Source: JAGRKR01 sp041397725 | GTDB taxonomy: Bacteria; Pseudomonadota; Alphaproteobacteria; Rhizobiales; Hyphomicrobiaceae | Assembly: GCA_041397725.1 (NCBI GenBank) | Contig: JAWKVZ010000001.1 | Location: 930,001 to 994,000 of the forward strand | Reading direction: 5' to 3' | DNA: 64,000 nt | Part shown: positions 50,100 to 59,324 of the stretch, in pieces | Layout: every line of letters begins with the position of its first letter | Position numbering within the stretch: the stretch's first letter is position 1 | Notes under the pieces: generated by a model | The model's database searches: none | The model's input: only the letters and a program-made list of their open reading frames with translations | Told to the model about the DNA's origin: nothing | Made by a program: the position numbers and the translations under genes

Positions 50100-52982
50100 A
50101 TGACCGGGCAGACCGCAGCGCCAGCCGAGCCGAGCCTAGAGCTTTCCGCCCCCGTCGGCGACGAGATCAAGCACACGACCTGCTACATGTGCGCGTGCCG
50201 CTGCGGCATCCGCGTGCACCTGAAGGACGGCCAGGTCCGCTACATCGACGGCAACCGCCAGCATCCCGTCAACCGCGGCGTCATCTGCGGCAAGGGCTCG
50301 GCCGGCATCATGCAGCACTATTCGCCGGCGCGCCTGAGGGCGCCGTTGCTGCGTGTCGGGCCGCGCGGCTCCGGTGAATTCAAGGAGATCAGCTGGGAGG
50401 AAGCGCTCGGCCATGCGACCGAGTGGCTCGGCAACGTGCGCGGCAGCGATCCCAAGCGGCTCGCCTTCTTCACCGGTCGCGACCAGTCGCAATCGCTGAC
50501 CGGCTGGTGGGCGGTGCAGTTCGGCACGCCCAACTACGCCGCGCACGGCGGATTCTGCTCGGTCAACATGGCCGCAGCCGGGCTCTACACGTTCGGCGGC
50601 GCATTCTGGGAATTCGGCGATCCCGACTGGGATCTGACCAAGTACCTCATCCTGTTCGGCATCGCCGAGGATCATGCCTCCAATCCGATCAAGATCGGCC
50701 TCGGCAAGCTGAAGAAGCGCGGCGCCAAGGTGCTCGCCGTCAATCCCGTCCGCACCGGCTACAACGCCATCGCCGACGAGTGGATCGGCCTGAAACCCGG
50801 CACCGACGGTATTTTCGTGGCGGCGCTGATCCATGAGCTGTTCCGCTCGCAAAGCATCGACCTCGATTTTCTCATTCGATATACGAACGCGCCCTGGCTG
50901 ATCATCGACAACCCCGGCAGCGCCGACGACGGCCTCGTGCTGCGCGACGAGCATGGTCACGCCCGCGCCTTCGACCAGAAGAGCCAGACCATCGTCGATG
51001 CGCACCTGCCGGACATCGCGCCTCAGCTCTCCGGCCAGATCACGTTGCCGGATGGGCGCAAGGCGCGGCCGGTATTCGAGCTGATGGCCCGGCATTTCCT
51101 GGCCGACGAGCACGGGCCGGAGCGCGCCGCCGAGGTGACCGGCATCCCGGCCGAGACGATCCGCCGGATCGCAGCCGAGCTCGCCGAGGTGGCCTTCAAG
51201 CAGGAAATCGTGCTCGACGTGCCCTGGACCGACATCCACGGCCGCCGGCACGACAAGATGATCGGCCGCCCCATCTCCATGCACGCGATGCGGGGCATCT
51301 CCGCCCACTCCAATGGCTTTCATACCTGCCGGATGATCCACATCCTGCAGATCCTGCTCGGCTCCATCGATTGCCCCGGCGGATTCCGCTACAAGCCGCC
51401 GTACCCGAAATGCATCCCGCCGCGCCTCAAGCCCAAGGGCAAGCCCGGCGAGGTCTGGCCGGAGGAGCCGCTCGGCGGCCCGCATCTGGGATTCCCGACA
51501 AGCCCTGAGGACCTTCTCGTCGATCCGGCCGGCCGGCCGCAGCGCATCGACAAGGCCTTCAGCTGGGACGCGCCGTTCGCGGCCCACGGCCTCATGCACA
51601 TGGTCATCACCAACGCCGCCCTCGGCACGCCGTATCCGGTCGAGGTGCTGTTCATGTACATGGCCAACATGAGCTGGAACTCGGCGATGAACACCGCCGA
51701 CACGATCCGCTATCTGACACAGCGCGACGAGTTCACGGGCGCCTACAAGATCCCGCGCATCATCTATTCCGACGCCTATTTCTCGGAGATGGTGCCCTAT
51801 GCCGATCTCGTGCTGCCCGACACGACGTATCTCGAACGGTGGGACTGCATCTCGCTGCTCGACCGGCCGATCTCCGAGCCGGACGGCCCCGCGGACGCCA
51901 TTCGCCACCCGGTGGTGAAGCCGGACCGCGACGTGCGTCCGTTCCAGGACGTGCTCATCGATCTCGGCAGCCGGCTGAAGCTTCCGGGCTTCACCAAGCC
52001 CGACGGCAGCCCGCGCTATCCCGGCGGCTATCCCGACTACATCGTCAACCACGAGCGCATGCCGGGGCTCGGACCACTCGCCGGCTGGCGGGGCAAGAAC
52101 GAAGACCAGTTCGGCACCGGCGATCCCAATCCGAACCAGCTCGAGCGCTACATCGAGAACGGCGCGTTCTGCGCCCAGCACTTCAAGCCCAGCATGCGCT
52201 ACTTCAAGCACGCCAACCGCGAGTATCTCGACTGGGCGGTGTCGATGGGCTTCGTCGGCGCGGATGCGCGCCTCGTCTTCGAGCTCTACTCCGAGCCGAT
52301 GCAGAAATTCCGGCTGGCGGCACAGGGCCACGGCGAGTTGCAGCCGCCGGAAACGCACCGCGAGCGCATCGCCACGTACTTCACGCCGCTGCCCATCTGG
52401 TATCCGCCATTCGAGAGCGCTCTGCAGGAGGAGACGGACTACCCGTTCTACGCGATCACGCAGCGCCCGATGGCGATGTACCACTCCTGGGGCTCGCAGA
52501 ACGCCTGGCTGCGCCAGATCCACACCGCCAACCGCCTGTTCATCCATCGCGGGCGCGCGCAGTCGCTCGGGATCGCCGATGACGACTGGGTCTGGGTCAC
52601 GAGCCGCATCGGCCGCGTCCGCTGTCAGGTGCGCTTGATGGAGGGCGTTCACCCCGACACGATCTGGACCTGGAACGCCATCGGCAAGCGTCGCGGCGCC
52701 TGGGCCCTCGACGACGACGCCCCGGAGGCACGCGAAGGCTTCCTGCTCAATCACCTCATCGCCGAGCTTCTGCCCGAGCAGCCCGGCGGCTACCGCTACT
52801 CGAACTCCGACCCCGTGACGGGACAGGCCGCCTGGTATGACCTCAGGGTCAGGATCGAGAAGGCCGCCCCCGGCGAGCCCGGCGAGACCGCGCCGCGCTT
52901 CGAGCCGCTCGAGCATCCTTTCCTGCCGACCGCACCGGCTTCGTCCGAGTTCGGCGCCCAGTTCCGGAAGCCCAAGCGATGA
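50100..52982 (+). CDS. soeA: Sulfite dehydrogenase (quinone) molybdopterin subunit SoeA
   Basis: This 960-residue member of the DMSO-reductase family has a 4Fe-4S site at C28-x2-C31-x3-C35 and C63 ('CGKGSAGIMQHYSPARLR'), with a plausible molybdenum ligand at Cys153 ('GGFCSVNMAAAG'). There is no twin-arginine signal, so it acts in the cytoplasm, as known for SoeA. With the B and C subunits it should oxidise sulfite to sulfate and reduce the quinone pool. The molybdopterin-binding C-terminal domain is complete. It overlaps soeB by 4 nt. Polysulfide or thiosulfate reductase is the main alternative. Confidence 0.85.
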   Translation: MTGQTAAPAEPSLELSAPVGDEIKHTTCYMCACRCGIRVHLKDGQVRYIDGNRQHPVNRGVICGKGSAGIMQHYSPARLRAPLLRVGPRGSGEFKEISWEEALGHATEWLGNVRGSDPKRLAFFTGRDQSQSLTGWWAVQFGTPNYAAHGGFCSVNMAAAGLYTFGGAFWEFGDPDWDLTKYLILFGIAEDHASNPIKIGLGKLKKRGAKVLAVNPVRTGYNAIADEWIGLKPGTDGIFVAALIHELFRSQSIDLDFLIRYTNAPWLIIDNPGSADDGLVLRDEHGHARAFDQKSQTIVDAHLPDIAPQLSGQITLPDGRKARPVFELMARHFLADEHGPERAAEVTGIPAETIRRIAAELAEVAFKQEIVLDVPWTDIHGRRHDKMIGRPISMHAMRGISAHSNGFHTCRMIHILQILLGSIDCPGGFRYKPPYPKCIPPRLKPKGKPGEVWPEEPLGGPHLGFPTSPEDLLVDPAGRPQRIDKAFSWDAPFAAHGLMHMVITNAALGTPYPVEVLFMYMANMSWNSAMNTADTIRYLTQRDEFTGAYKIPRIIYSDAYFSEMVPYADLVLPDTTYLERWDCISLLDRPISEPDGPADAIRHPVVKPDRDVRPFQDVLIDLGSRLKLPGFTKPDGSPRYPGGYPDYIVNHERMPGLGPLAGWRGKNEDQFGTGDPNPNQLERYIENGAFCAQHFKPSMRYFKHANREYLDWAVSMGFVGADARLVFELYSEPMQKFRLAAQGHGELQPPETHRERIATYFTPLPIWYPPFESALQEETDYPFYAITQRPMAMYHSWGSQNAWLRQIHTANRLFIHRGRAQSLGIADDDWVWVTSRIGRVRCQVRLMEGVHPDTIWTWNAIGKRRGAWALDDDAPEAREGFLLNHLIAELLPEQPGGYRYSNSDPVTGQAAWYDLRVRIEKAAPGEPGETAPRFEPLEHPFLPTAPASSEFGAQFRKPKR

Positions 52983-53728
52983 CCAGCCTGCCGCCCCCGT
53001 CGAAGAAGAAGCTCGGGCTCGTCATCGATCTCGATACGTGTGTCGGCTGCCAGGCCTGCGCCACGAGCTGCAAGGAGTGGAATACGGGCGGCTACTCCGC
53101 GCCGCTGACCGACCAGGAGCCCTACGGCGCCGATCCCCACGGCGCCTGGCTCAACCGCATCCACGCCTACGATATCGGCCAGGGGGCGACCAGCCGCACC
53201 GTGCACTTCCCGCGCTCGTGCCTGCATTGCGAGGAGCCCGACTGCGTCACCGTCTGCCCGACGGGGGCCTCCTACAAGCGGGCCGAGGACGGCATCGTTC
53301 TCGTCAATCCCGAGACGTGCATCGGCTGCAAGCTCTGCTCTTGGGCCTGCCCCTACGGCGCGCGCGAGTACGACTACGGTCACGGCGTCATGAAGAAGTG
53401 CACGCTGTGCGTCGACCGGATCTATAACGAGACCATCGTGCCGGAGGACCGTATCCCGGCCTGCGTGCGCGCCTGTCCGACGGGCGCCCGTCATTTCGGC
53501 GACCTCGGCGACCCCGCGAGCGACGTCTCCAAGCTCGTCGCAGAGCGACAGGGCTTCGATCTGCTGCCGGAGTTCGGCTACAAGCCCGTCAACAAGTACC
53601 TGCCGCCGCGGCCGAGACGCGATGCCACGACGGCCACCGTGCCCTCGCCCGGCGCAGCTCCTGCCGGCGATCCCAAGTCCGCCATCGACCGGCTCTTCCA
53701 ATGGGCCGACCGCATGCTCACGCGCTGA
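52979..53728 (+). CDS. soeB: Sulfite dehydrogenase iron-sulfur subunit SoeB
   Basis: This 249-residue electron-transfer subunit has four cysteine clusters binding four 4Fe-4S centres. The first is 'CVGCQACATSCKEWN' (C21, C24, C27, C31). The others are 'CLHCEEPDCVTVCPTGA', 'CIGCKLCSWACPYGA', and 'CTLCVDRI' with 'CVRACPTGAR'. It passes electrons from SoeA to SoeC. A ~45-residue Pro-rich tail follows the last cluster. The ATGA overlap with soeA implies coupled translation. Confidence 0.88.
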   Translation: MTSLPPPSKKKLGLVIDLDTCVGCQACATSCKEWNTGGYSAPLTDQEPYGADPHGAWLNRIHAYDIGQGATSRTVHFPRSCLHCEEPDCVTVCPTGASYKRAEDGIVLVNPETCIGCKLCSWACPYGAREYDYGHGVMKKCTLCVDRIYNETIVPEDRIPACVRACPTGARHFGDLGDPASDVSKLVAERQGFDLLPEFGYKPVNKYLPPRPRRDATTATVPSPGAAPAGDPKSAIDRLFQWADRMLTR

Positions 53729-53740
53729 GGCCCGGCTCCG

Positions 53741-54688
53741 ATGCATCCTGCCTATTCGGTGATCCTCTTCACGACGGCCTCCGGCGCCGGCTACGGGCTG
53801 ATCGTGCTGGCGGCCCTCGCGGCCACCTTCGGCCTCGTGCCGCCGACCCGCTGGCTCGGCCTCGTCGTGTTCGGGCTGGGGCTCGGCATGGTCACGGCCG
53901 GTCTGCTCTCCTCGACCTTTCACCTCGGGCGCCCCGAGCGCGCCTGGCGCGCCGTGAGCCAATGGCGCACGTCGTGGCTCTCGCGCGAGGGCGTCGCCGC
54001 CATCGTGACCTACGCGCCCGCCGGCCTGCTCGGTCTCACCTGGATCGTGGTCGAGCGGCTCGGCGTCATCGGCGGTCTTCTGGCGATCGCCACGGCGGCA
54101 GCCGCGCTTTTCACGGTCTATTGCACCGGCATGATCTACGCCGCGCTGCGCACGGTCCGGCAATGGCATCAGCCACTCGTCGCGCCCATCTACATCGTGC
54201 TTTCGCTGGCGACGGGCGCCGTGCTGCTCAACCTGCTGCTCGAGCTGTTCCTTGTCGAGACGCGCTGGTCGCCGCTGTTGACCACGCTGCTGCTTGTCGT
54301 GGCGCTGGTCATGAAGCTCGCCTATTGGCGCGCCGTCGATGGCGAGGCGAGAACCTATACCGCTGGTGCCGCGACGGGGCTCGGCGACCTCGGCACGATC
54401 CGCACGCTGGAGCCGCCGCATACGCTGCCCAATTTCGTGATGCGCGAGATGGGCTACGAGATCGGACGCAAACACGCCACCCGCCTGCGCATCGTGGCCA
54501 TCGTGCTCGGCTTCGTCGTGCCGGCGCTGCTGACGCTCGTGACGCTGTCGTCGAACCCACTGATCGGAGTTGCCGCCGCCATTCCCGCAGCGGTCTCCGC
54601 CGCCGTCGGCGTCCTCGTCGAGCGGTGGTTGTTCTTCGCCGAGGCCGAGCACGTGGTGATGCTCTTCTACGGCCGCGAGCGCGCCTGA
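53741..54688 (+). CDS. soeC: Sulfite dehydrogenase membrane anchor SoeC (DmsC-like)
   Basis: This 315-residue integral membrane protein has eight predicted helices and the DmsC/SoeC pattern 'LSSTFHLGRPERAWRAVSQW' near residue 57. That pattern carries the His and Arg thought to lie by the quinol site. It anchors SoeAB to the cytoplasmic face of the inner membrane and hands electrons to quinone. It starts 12 nt after soeB. The SoeC-type anchor is the best evidence that this operon is sulfite dehydrogenase and not NrfD-type polysulfide reductase. Confidence 0.87.
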   Translation: MHPAYSVILFTTASGAGYGLIVLAALAATFGLVPPTRWLGLVVFGLGLGMVTAGLLSSTFHLGRPERAWRAVSQWRTSWLSREGVAAIVTYAPAGLLGLTWIVVERLGVIGGLLAIATAAAALFTVYCTGMIYAALRTVRQWHQPLVAPIYIVLSLATGAVLLNLLLELFLVETRWSPLLTTLLLVVALVMKLAYWRAVDGEARTYTAGAATGLGDLGTIRTLEPPHTLPNFVMREMGYEIGRKHATRLRIVAIVLGFVVPALLTLVTLSSNPLIGVAAAIPAAVSAAVGVLVERWLFFAEAEHVVMLFYGRERA

Positions 54689-54697
54689 GGGCGGAGC

Positions 54698-55384
54698 ATG
54701 CAGACACCCGACCTGCCCCACGTCGAGACGGCGATCGTCGCGCTCACCAACGCCTTCCGCGCCGAGCAGGGGCTGGCCAAGGTGGCGCCGAGCCCGGTTC
54801 TTGCCGCCGTCGCGCGCGCCTTTGCGGACTATCTCGCGCGGACGGGACGCTTCTCGCACACGGCGGACGGACGTGACCCCGGCACGAGAGCCAGAGCAGC
54901 CGGATACGCGTTCTGCCAGATCGGCGAGAACCTCGCCTCGCACCTCGACAGTCGCGGCTTCCGGACCCGCCAGCTCGCGGAAAAGGCGATCGAGAGCTGG
55001 AAGGCCTCGCCCGGGCACCGCAAGACCATGCTGCTGCCCCACGTGACGGAGATCGGCGTGGCGGTGGCGCGCGCGCCCGACAAACACCCGAAGTACATCT
55101 CCGTGCAGGTGTTCGGCCGCCCGGAGCGCCTCAAGATCGCCTACACCGTGCGCAACGAGACGGATGTCACGGTCACCTACAGCGACGGCAGCGAAGACTT
55201 CACCGCGGAGCCCTCCGTCATCGCCTCGCACGAGCAGTGTCTGCCGACGACGCTGACCTTCACCCGCACGACCGCCACGGGCCGCTTCAAGGCGCGCAAC
55301 GGCGACGTTTTCGTCGTGCGCGGCAAGCCCGGCGCCATCACCGTCGAGCGCACGCAGGCGCCGCCGACGCCTCACGCCAGGTAG
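54698..55384 (+). CDS. CAP (SCP/PR1) domain protein without obvious signal peptide
   Basis: In this 228-residue protein the N-terminal CAP domain (residues ~10-145) has 'VALTNAFRAEQGLAKVAPSP', 'GRFSHTADGRDPGTRARAAG', 'IGENLAS' and 'SWKASPGHRKTMLLPHVTEI', including the two His and Glu that line the CAP cavity. A C-terminal ~80-residue beta-rich part has no assigned family. Most bacterial CAP proteins are secreted, but no signal is visible here. It starts 10 nt after soeC with a GGAG site, so it is probably the fourth gene of the soe operon. Its end overlaps recO by 13 nt. Confidence 0.8.
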   Translation: MQTPDLPHVETAIVALTNAFRAEQGLAKVAPSPVLAAVARAFADYLARTGRFSHTADGRDPGTRARAAGYAFCQIGENLASHLDSRGFRTRQLAEKAIESWKASPGHRKTMLLPHVTEIGVAVARAPDKHPKYISVQVFGRPERLKIAYTVRNETDVTVTYSDGSEDFTAEPSVIASHEQCLPTTLTFTRTTATGRFKARNGDVFVVRGKPGAITVERTQAPPTPHAR

Positions 55385-56088
55385 GACAGCATGCGCTGGC
55401 GCGCGTCCGGCAGCACCATCTCACGCGGGCGCAGGATGCGCGCCTCGAGGAAATAGCCCGTCAGCGCGAACCCGGCCCGCACGTCCTCGCGGCTCGCCGT
55501 GCGAATGCCGGCGGGCGCGAGAAATCCCGGCAACGCCAGGAGCCGCTCGGCATAGGGCGCACCCGCCTCGCGGGAGACCGCCCGACCCGTGCGCGGCGAG
55601 ACATAGACCAGGTCATCGCTGCCGCCGGTCGCCGCGCACGTCGTAAGGTCGAGACCGAAGCCCAGCTCTTCGAGCAAGGCCAGCTCCCAGCGCACCAGGA
55701 GTGCCGGCCACACGTCGCGATCGCCCATGAAACCGAGCACGAACAGCGTCACCTCGAACAGGCTCGGGTGCGGATCGCGCTCGGCCAGCAGCCGCGCCAG
55801 GGAGGCCATCGAGCCGAGCGCCGCCAGAGCCGGTGGATCGTCGAGAAGCTTCGCCGCATGTGGCTCCAGCAGCTCGAGCGTCAGGTGGCCGAGGTTGTCG
55901 GCGAGGCGCGCTTTCCACGTCGCGGAGACGTGATTGCCGGTTTGCAGCAGCGGCCGCAGCCGGCGCGAGCGCCCACCGTGGACGAGGCCGAGATGCCTGC
56001 CATGCGCGCGGGTGAACAGCTCGGCGACGGCCGCAGTCTCGCCGTGCGGGCGGACCGACAGGACGACGGCCTCGTCCGACCATTCCAT
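55372..56088 (-). CDS. recO: DNA repair protein RecO
   Basis: This 238-residue protein has the N-terminal OB fold ('DEAVVLSVRPHGETAAVAEL', then 'GRHLGLVHGGRSRRLRPLLQ'). A helical domain and zinc-finger region follow, with 'LLARWELALLEELGFGLDLTTCAATG'-type sequence near residues 130-155 in which only part of the Cys set is visible, as common in alphaproteobacteria. It loads RecA in the RecFOR gap-repair pathway. It is the last gene of lepB-rnc-era-recO, 71 nt after era. Confidence 0.9.
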   Translation of the reverse strand: MEWSDEAVVLSVRPHGETAAVAELFTRAHGRHLGLVHGGRSRRLRPLLQTGNHVSATWKARLADNLGHLTLELLEPHAAKLLDDPPALAALGSMASLARLLAERDPHPSLFEVTLFVLGFMGDRDVWPALLVRWELALLEELGFGLDLTTCAATGGSDDLVYVSPRTGRAVSREAGAPYAERLLALPGFLAPAGIRTASREDVRAGFALTGYFLEARILRPREMVLPDARQRMLSYLA

Positions 56089-56159
56089 CGCTGCCGCCTA
56101 GCGCCGAAGGCTCGCGCCGCAGCGCGGGCCGGCAATTTCGGTCGCGCGCTCGGGCACGG

Positions 56160-57098
56160 CTAGCCTCCGTCTTTGGGGAGCTCGAGACCCATCTCGCGGT
56201 AGCGTTCGGGGTCATCGCCCCAGCGCTCGCGCACCTTCACGAACAGGAAGAGGTGCACGTCGACCTCGATCAGCTCGGCGATCTCCTTGCGGGCCGCCAT
56301 CGAAATCTCCTTGATCATGCGGCCGCCCTTGCCCAGCACGATCTGCTTCTGGCTGTCCCGCTCGACATAGATCGTCTGCTCGATGCGCACTGCCCCGCCC
56401 TTGAGCTCCTTCCAGAGCGCCGTCTCCACGGTGGCGGCATAGGGAAGCTCGTCATGCAACCGCAGGAGCAGCTTCTCGCGCGTGATCTCCGCTGCGAGAC
56501 TGCGCATGGGCGCATCGGAAATCTCGTCCTCGGGATAGTGCCACTCGCCGAGCGGCATGAGGCCGGCCAGATGCCGGGTCAGATCGGCAATGCCGTCGCC
56601 GGTCAACGCCGAGATCATGAAGGTCGCCTCGAAGGCGAGCTTGTCCGTGATCTCGGCCGTCAGCGCCAGCAGGCGGTCCTTGCGCACGCGATCGATCTTG
56701 TTGAGCACCAGCAGCCGCCGCCCGCGCATGGTCTCGAGCGTCTCGAGAATCGGACGGACGTCGTCAGTGAGACCGCGCAGGGCATCGACGAGCACCACTA
56801 CCACGTCGGCATCGCCGGCCCGGCTCCAGGCGGCGTCCACCATCGCGCGGTCGAGGCGGCGCTTCGGCTTGAAGATGCCGGGCGTATCCACCAGCACGAT
56901 CTGGCTCGCACCGGAGATGACGATGCCGCGGATCGGCGCGCGCGTCGTCTGCGCCTTGTGCGTGACGATCGCCACCTTGCTGCCGACGAGAGCGTTGACG
57001 AGCGTCGACTTGCCGGCATTCGGCGCGCCGATGATCGCAGCGAAGCCGCAGCGCCGCGCTTCCGTTCCCTCTCCGCCCCGGCGGGCCTCGGCCGTCAT
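56160..57098 (-). CDS. era: GTPase Era
   Basis: This 312-residue GTPase has the G1 motif 'GAPNAGKSTLVNALVG', G3 'LVDTPGIF', G4 NKID and a C-terminal KH domain ('VLGKGGRMIKEISMAARKEI'). The KH domain binds the 3' end of 16S rRNA. Era acts in 30S ribosome assembly. A Glu/Arg-rich ~16-residue leader precedes the G domain. It lies 16 nt downstream of rnc. Confidence 0.95.
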   Translation of the reverse strand: MTAEARRGGEGTEARRCGFAAIIGAPNAGKSTLVNALVGSKVAIVTHKAQTTRAPIRGIVISGASQIVLVDTPGIFKPKRRLDRAMVDAAWSRAGDADVVVVLVDALRGLTDDVRPILETLETMRGRRLLVLNKIDRVRKDRLLALTAEITDKLAFEATFMISALTGDGIADLTRHLAGLMPLGEWHYPEDEISDAPMRSLAAEITREKLLLRLHDELPYAATVETALWKELKGGAVRIEQTIYVERDSQKQIVLGKGGRMIKEISMAARKEIAELIEVDVHLFLFVKVRERWGDDPERYREMGLELPKDGG

Positions 57099-57114
57099 GT
57101 TGCTTCGCGCCCAC

Positions 57115-57807
57115 TCATTCCACGACCCCTTCCCGGTTCAGCATCGTGCGTGCTGCAGCCTGTTCCGCCAGACGCTTGCTCGTGCCTTCGCCGTGCTCGG
57201 GCGCCAGACCTTCGATCTCGACGCGCGCGCGGAACCTGGGCGCGTGGTCGGGGCCTTCGCGGCGCTCCTCGACGTAGATCGGCAGGCCGAGCCCTTGCCC
57301 CTGCGCCCACTCCTGCAGGGCCGACTTGGCGTCCCGGTCGACTTTCCGTCCACCGGCGAGACGCGGTTGCCACAGCCGCAGCACGAGGCTATTCGCGACC
57401 TCGAAGCCCGCCTCCTTGAACACGGCGCCGAGCAGCGCCTCGCAGCCGTCGGCGAGGATCGTATCCTTGTTTCGCCCGCCGTTATCCGCCTCCGACGGCG
57501 TCATGAACAGGGCCGCACCGAGATCGATGGTACGGGCCACGGCCGCACAGGCCTCCCGGCGCACGAGCTTGTTGAAACGGCGCGCCAGCTCGCCCTCGGC
57601 CTCGTCCGGATAGGTCTCCTCGAGGTAGGCCGCGATCGTCAGCGCGAGCACGCGATCCCCCAGGAACTCGAGGCGCTCGTTGTCATTCGAGACGCTGCGC
57701 TGACCACGCAAGCTCGCATGGGTCATGGCGCGCTTGAGCAGGGCCTTGTCGGCGAAGTCATAGCCGATGCGCTCCTCGAGCGCCGAAAGCTTCTTGGGTA
57801 TGCGCAC
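57115..57807 (-). CDS. rnc: Ribonuclease III
   Basis: This 230-residue protein has the RNase III signature 'NERLEFLGDRVLALTIAAYL' near residue 43 with the catalytic acidic residues, the second acidic pair in 'DGCEALLGAVF', and a C-terminal dsRNA-binding domain ('DAKSALQEWAQGQGLGLPIY'). It processes rRNA and other double-stranded RNA. The start is uncertain. GTG 57807, just after the lepB stop, gives a family-like N-terminus; ATG 57867 would overlap lepB by 55 nt. Confidence 0.93.
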   Translation of the reverse strand: MRIPKKLSALEERIGYDFADKALLKRAMTHASLRGQRSVSNDNERLEFLGDRVLALTIAAYLEETYPDEAEGELARRFNKLVRREACAAVARTIDLGAALFMTPSEADNGGRNKDTILADGCEALLGAVFKEAGFEVANSLVLRLWQPRLAGGRKVDRDAKSALQEWAQGQGLGLPIYVEERREGPDHAPRFRARVEIEGLAPEHGEGTSKRLAEQAAARTMLNREGVVE

Positions 57808-57812
57808 CGTCC

Positions 57813-58571
57813 TCAGCGCACCATCTGGAAAATGCGTCCCCAGCGGATCGTGAACGGCCACCGCCATGGCTCCAGGAGGCTCGACGATTCGTCAGCCGAG
57901 AAGAAAATGATCTCGGCCCGACCGACGAGATTCTCGTAAGGCACAAAGCCTACCACGTCCATCTTGCGACTGTCCTGGGAGTCGTCGCGATTATCGCCCA
58001 TCATGAAGTACTTGCCGGGCGGAACCTTGAACTCGATGGTCGAGTCGAGGTCTCCGTTGGGGTCCTCGTCGAGCACGAAATACTTGCGCCCCTCGGGCAG
58101 CGTCTCCTCGTAGCGCGGCACACGGATGACGCTGCCGAAACGGTTGCGGTAGACGAAGTCCGCGACCCGGCGCTTTGGCACGGCCTTGCCGTTGATGTAG
58201 AGCACGCCGGCGCGCATCTGGATGGTGTCGCCGGGCAGGCCGATGAGGCGCTTGATGTAGTCCGTCGAGTTGTCGAGCGGCTGCTTGAAGACGATGATGT
58301 CGCCGCGCTTGGGCTCCCCGGCGAAGACACGGCCCGAGAACAGATTGAGACCGAACGGGAACGAGTAGCGCGAGTAGCCGTAGGACAGCTTCGAAACGAA
58401 CAGATAGTCACCCACGAGCAGGGTCGACTTCATCGACCCCGACGGAATGTTGAACGGTTGATAGAAAAAGTTGCGGATGATCAGTGCCAGCACGAACGCC
58501 TGCAGCACGATCTTGATGACTTCCCAGGAGCCGCTGAGCGCCGACTCTCGCGATTTGCTCTCCGAGCCCAT
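57813..58571 (-). CDS. lepB: Signal peptidase I
   Basis: This 252-residue protein has one N-terminal membrane helix (VIKIVLQAFVLALIIRNFFY). The catalytic Ser is in 'IPSGSMKSTLLVGDYLFVSK' and the catalytic Lys in 'DYIKRLIGLPGD'. The box E-like 'YFMMGDNRDDSQDSR' follows. The active site faces the periplasm and removes Sec and Tat signal peptides. ATG 58571 follows AGGAG at 6 nt spacing; an ATG at 58658 would add 29 unrelated residues. Confidence 0.95.
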   Translation of the reverse strand: MGSESKSRESALSGSWEVIKIVLQAFVLALIIRNFFYQPFNIPSGSMKSTLLVGDYLFVSKLSYGYSRYSFPFGLNLFSGRVFAGEPKRGDIIVFKQPLDNSTDYIKRLIGLPGDTIQMRAGVLYINGKAVPKRRVADFVYRNRFGSVIRVPRYEETLPEGRKYFVLDEDPNGDLDSTIEFKVPPGKYFMMGDNRDDSQDSRKMDVVGFVPYENLVGRAEIIFFSADESSSLLEPWRWPFTIRWGRIFQMVR

Positions 58572-58881
58572 TCGTTGCTCCTGCCTGGCGTCGCCACCAA
58601 TTCCGCCCTCCTGCCGCGAATCGAGGGCGCTCGCGCCCCGGCGACAGGCTTCCTGCATGGCCCCTATAGCTTGTCACCGTGCCACATGCAAAGCGCCGAA
58701 TGCCGCCCTCCGACACCGCGAACGCGGGCGGGGGCCGCCCACAATCACGATTGGTTCATGTCGGAAGCGGGAGGTTCCGGGCCGGTCACTGCTGGTATAC
58801 CCTCACCCTGAGGCTGCCCAGCCCGCGATGATCGGACCGGGCCGGCCGCTGCATTGCCACTCGAGCCACGAGGAACCCACG

Positions 58882-59307
58882 ATGTCCGCCACCCCCTACG
58901 CGACCGGACGCTGCCTGTGCGGCGCGGTCAGCTTCGCACTGAATGCCGAGCCGATGCGCATGGCCCAGTGCCACTGCAAGGACTGTCAGCGCGCCTCGGG
59001 CACCGGTCACATGTCTCTCGCATTCTTCAAGTCGAGCGATGTGGAGATCAAGGGCACGACGGCGAGCTATGCCGTGACGGCCGACAGTGGCAACATCAAC
59101 ACCCGCCATTTCTGCCCCAAGTGCGGCAGCCGCATATTCGGTGAGAACTCGGCGAGACCCGGCATCGTCGGCATTGCCGTCGGCTCCGTCGACAACAACG
59201 ACTGGTTCAAGACGCAGGCCGTCGTCTACACCAAGGACCGGGCCGGCTGGGACGCCACGTCCAGCGACGTGCCGAACTTCGAGCGCATGCCTCCGCCGCC
59301 CAAGTGA
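58882..59307 (+). CDS. GFA (glutathione-dependent formaldehyde-activating) family protein
   Basis: This 141-residue protein has the Mss4-like zinc fold of the GFA family: 'GRCLCGAVSFAL' (CxC), 'CHCKDCQRASG' and 'FCPKCGSRIFGE'. Together these give the cysteines for two zinc sites. Few GFA members are proven to act on S-hydroxymethyl glutathione, so the catalytic role here is unknown. It is a single gene divergent from lepB and convergent with uvrC (17-nt gap). Confidence 0.9.
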   Translation: MSATPYATGRCLCGAVSFALNAEPMRMAQCHCKDCQRASGTGHMSLAFFKSSDVEIKGTTASYAVTADSGNINTRHFCPKCGSRIFGENSARPGIVGIAVGSVDNNDWFKTQAVVYTKDRAGWDATSSDVPNFERMPPPPK

Positions 59308-59324
59308 TCGCCCGGCGGCAAGCC

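Noticed and set aside
50136..55375. Long minus-strand open frames opposite soeA, soeB, soeC and the CAP gene
   Set aside because: They have shadow-type composition and no domain signatures, while the plus strand carries complete Soe motifs.
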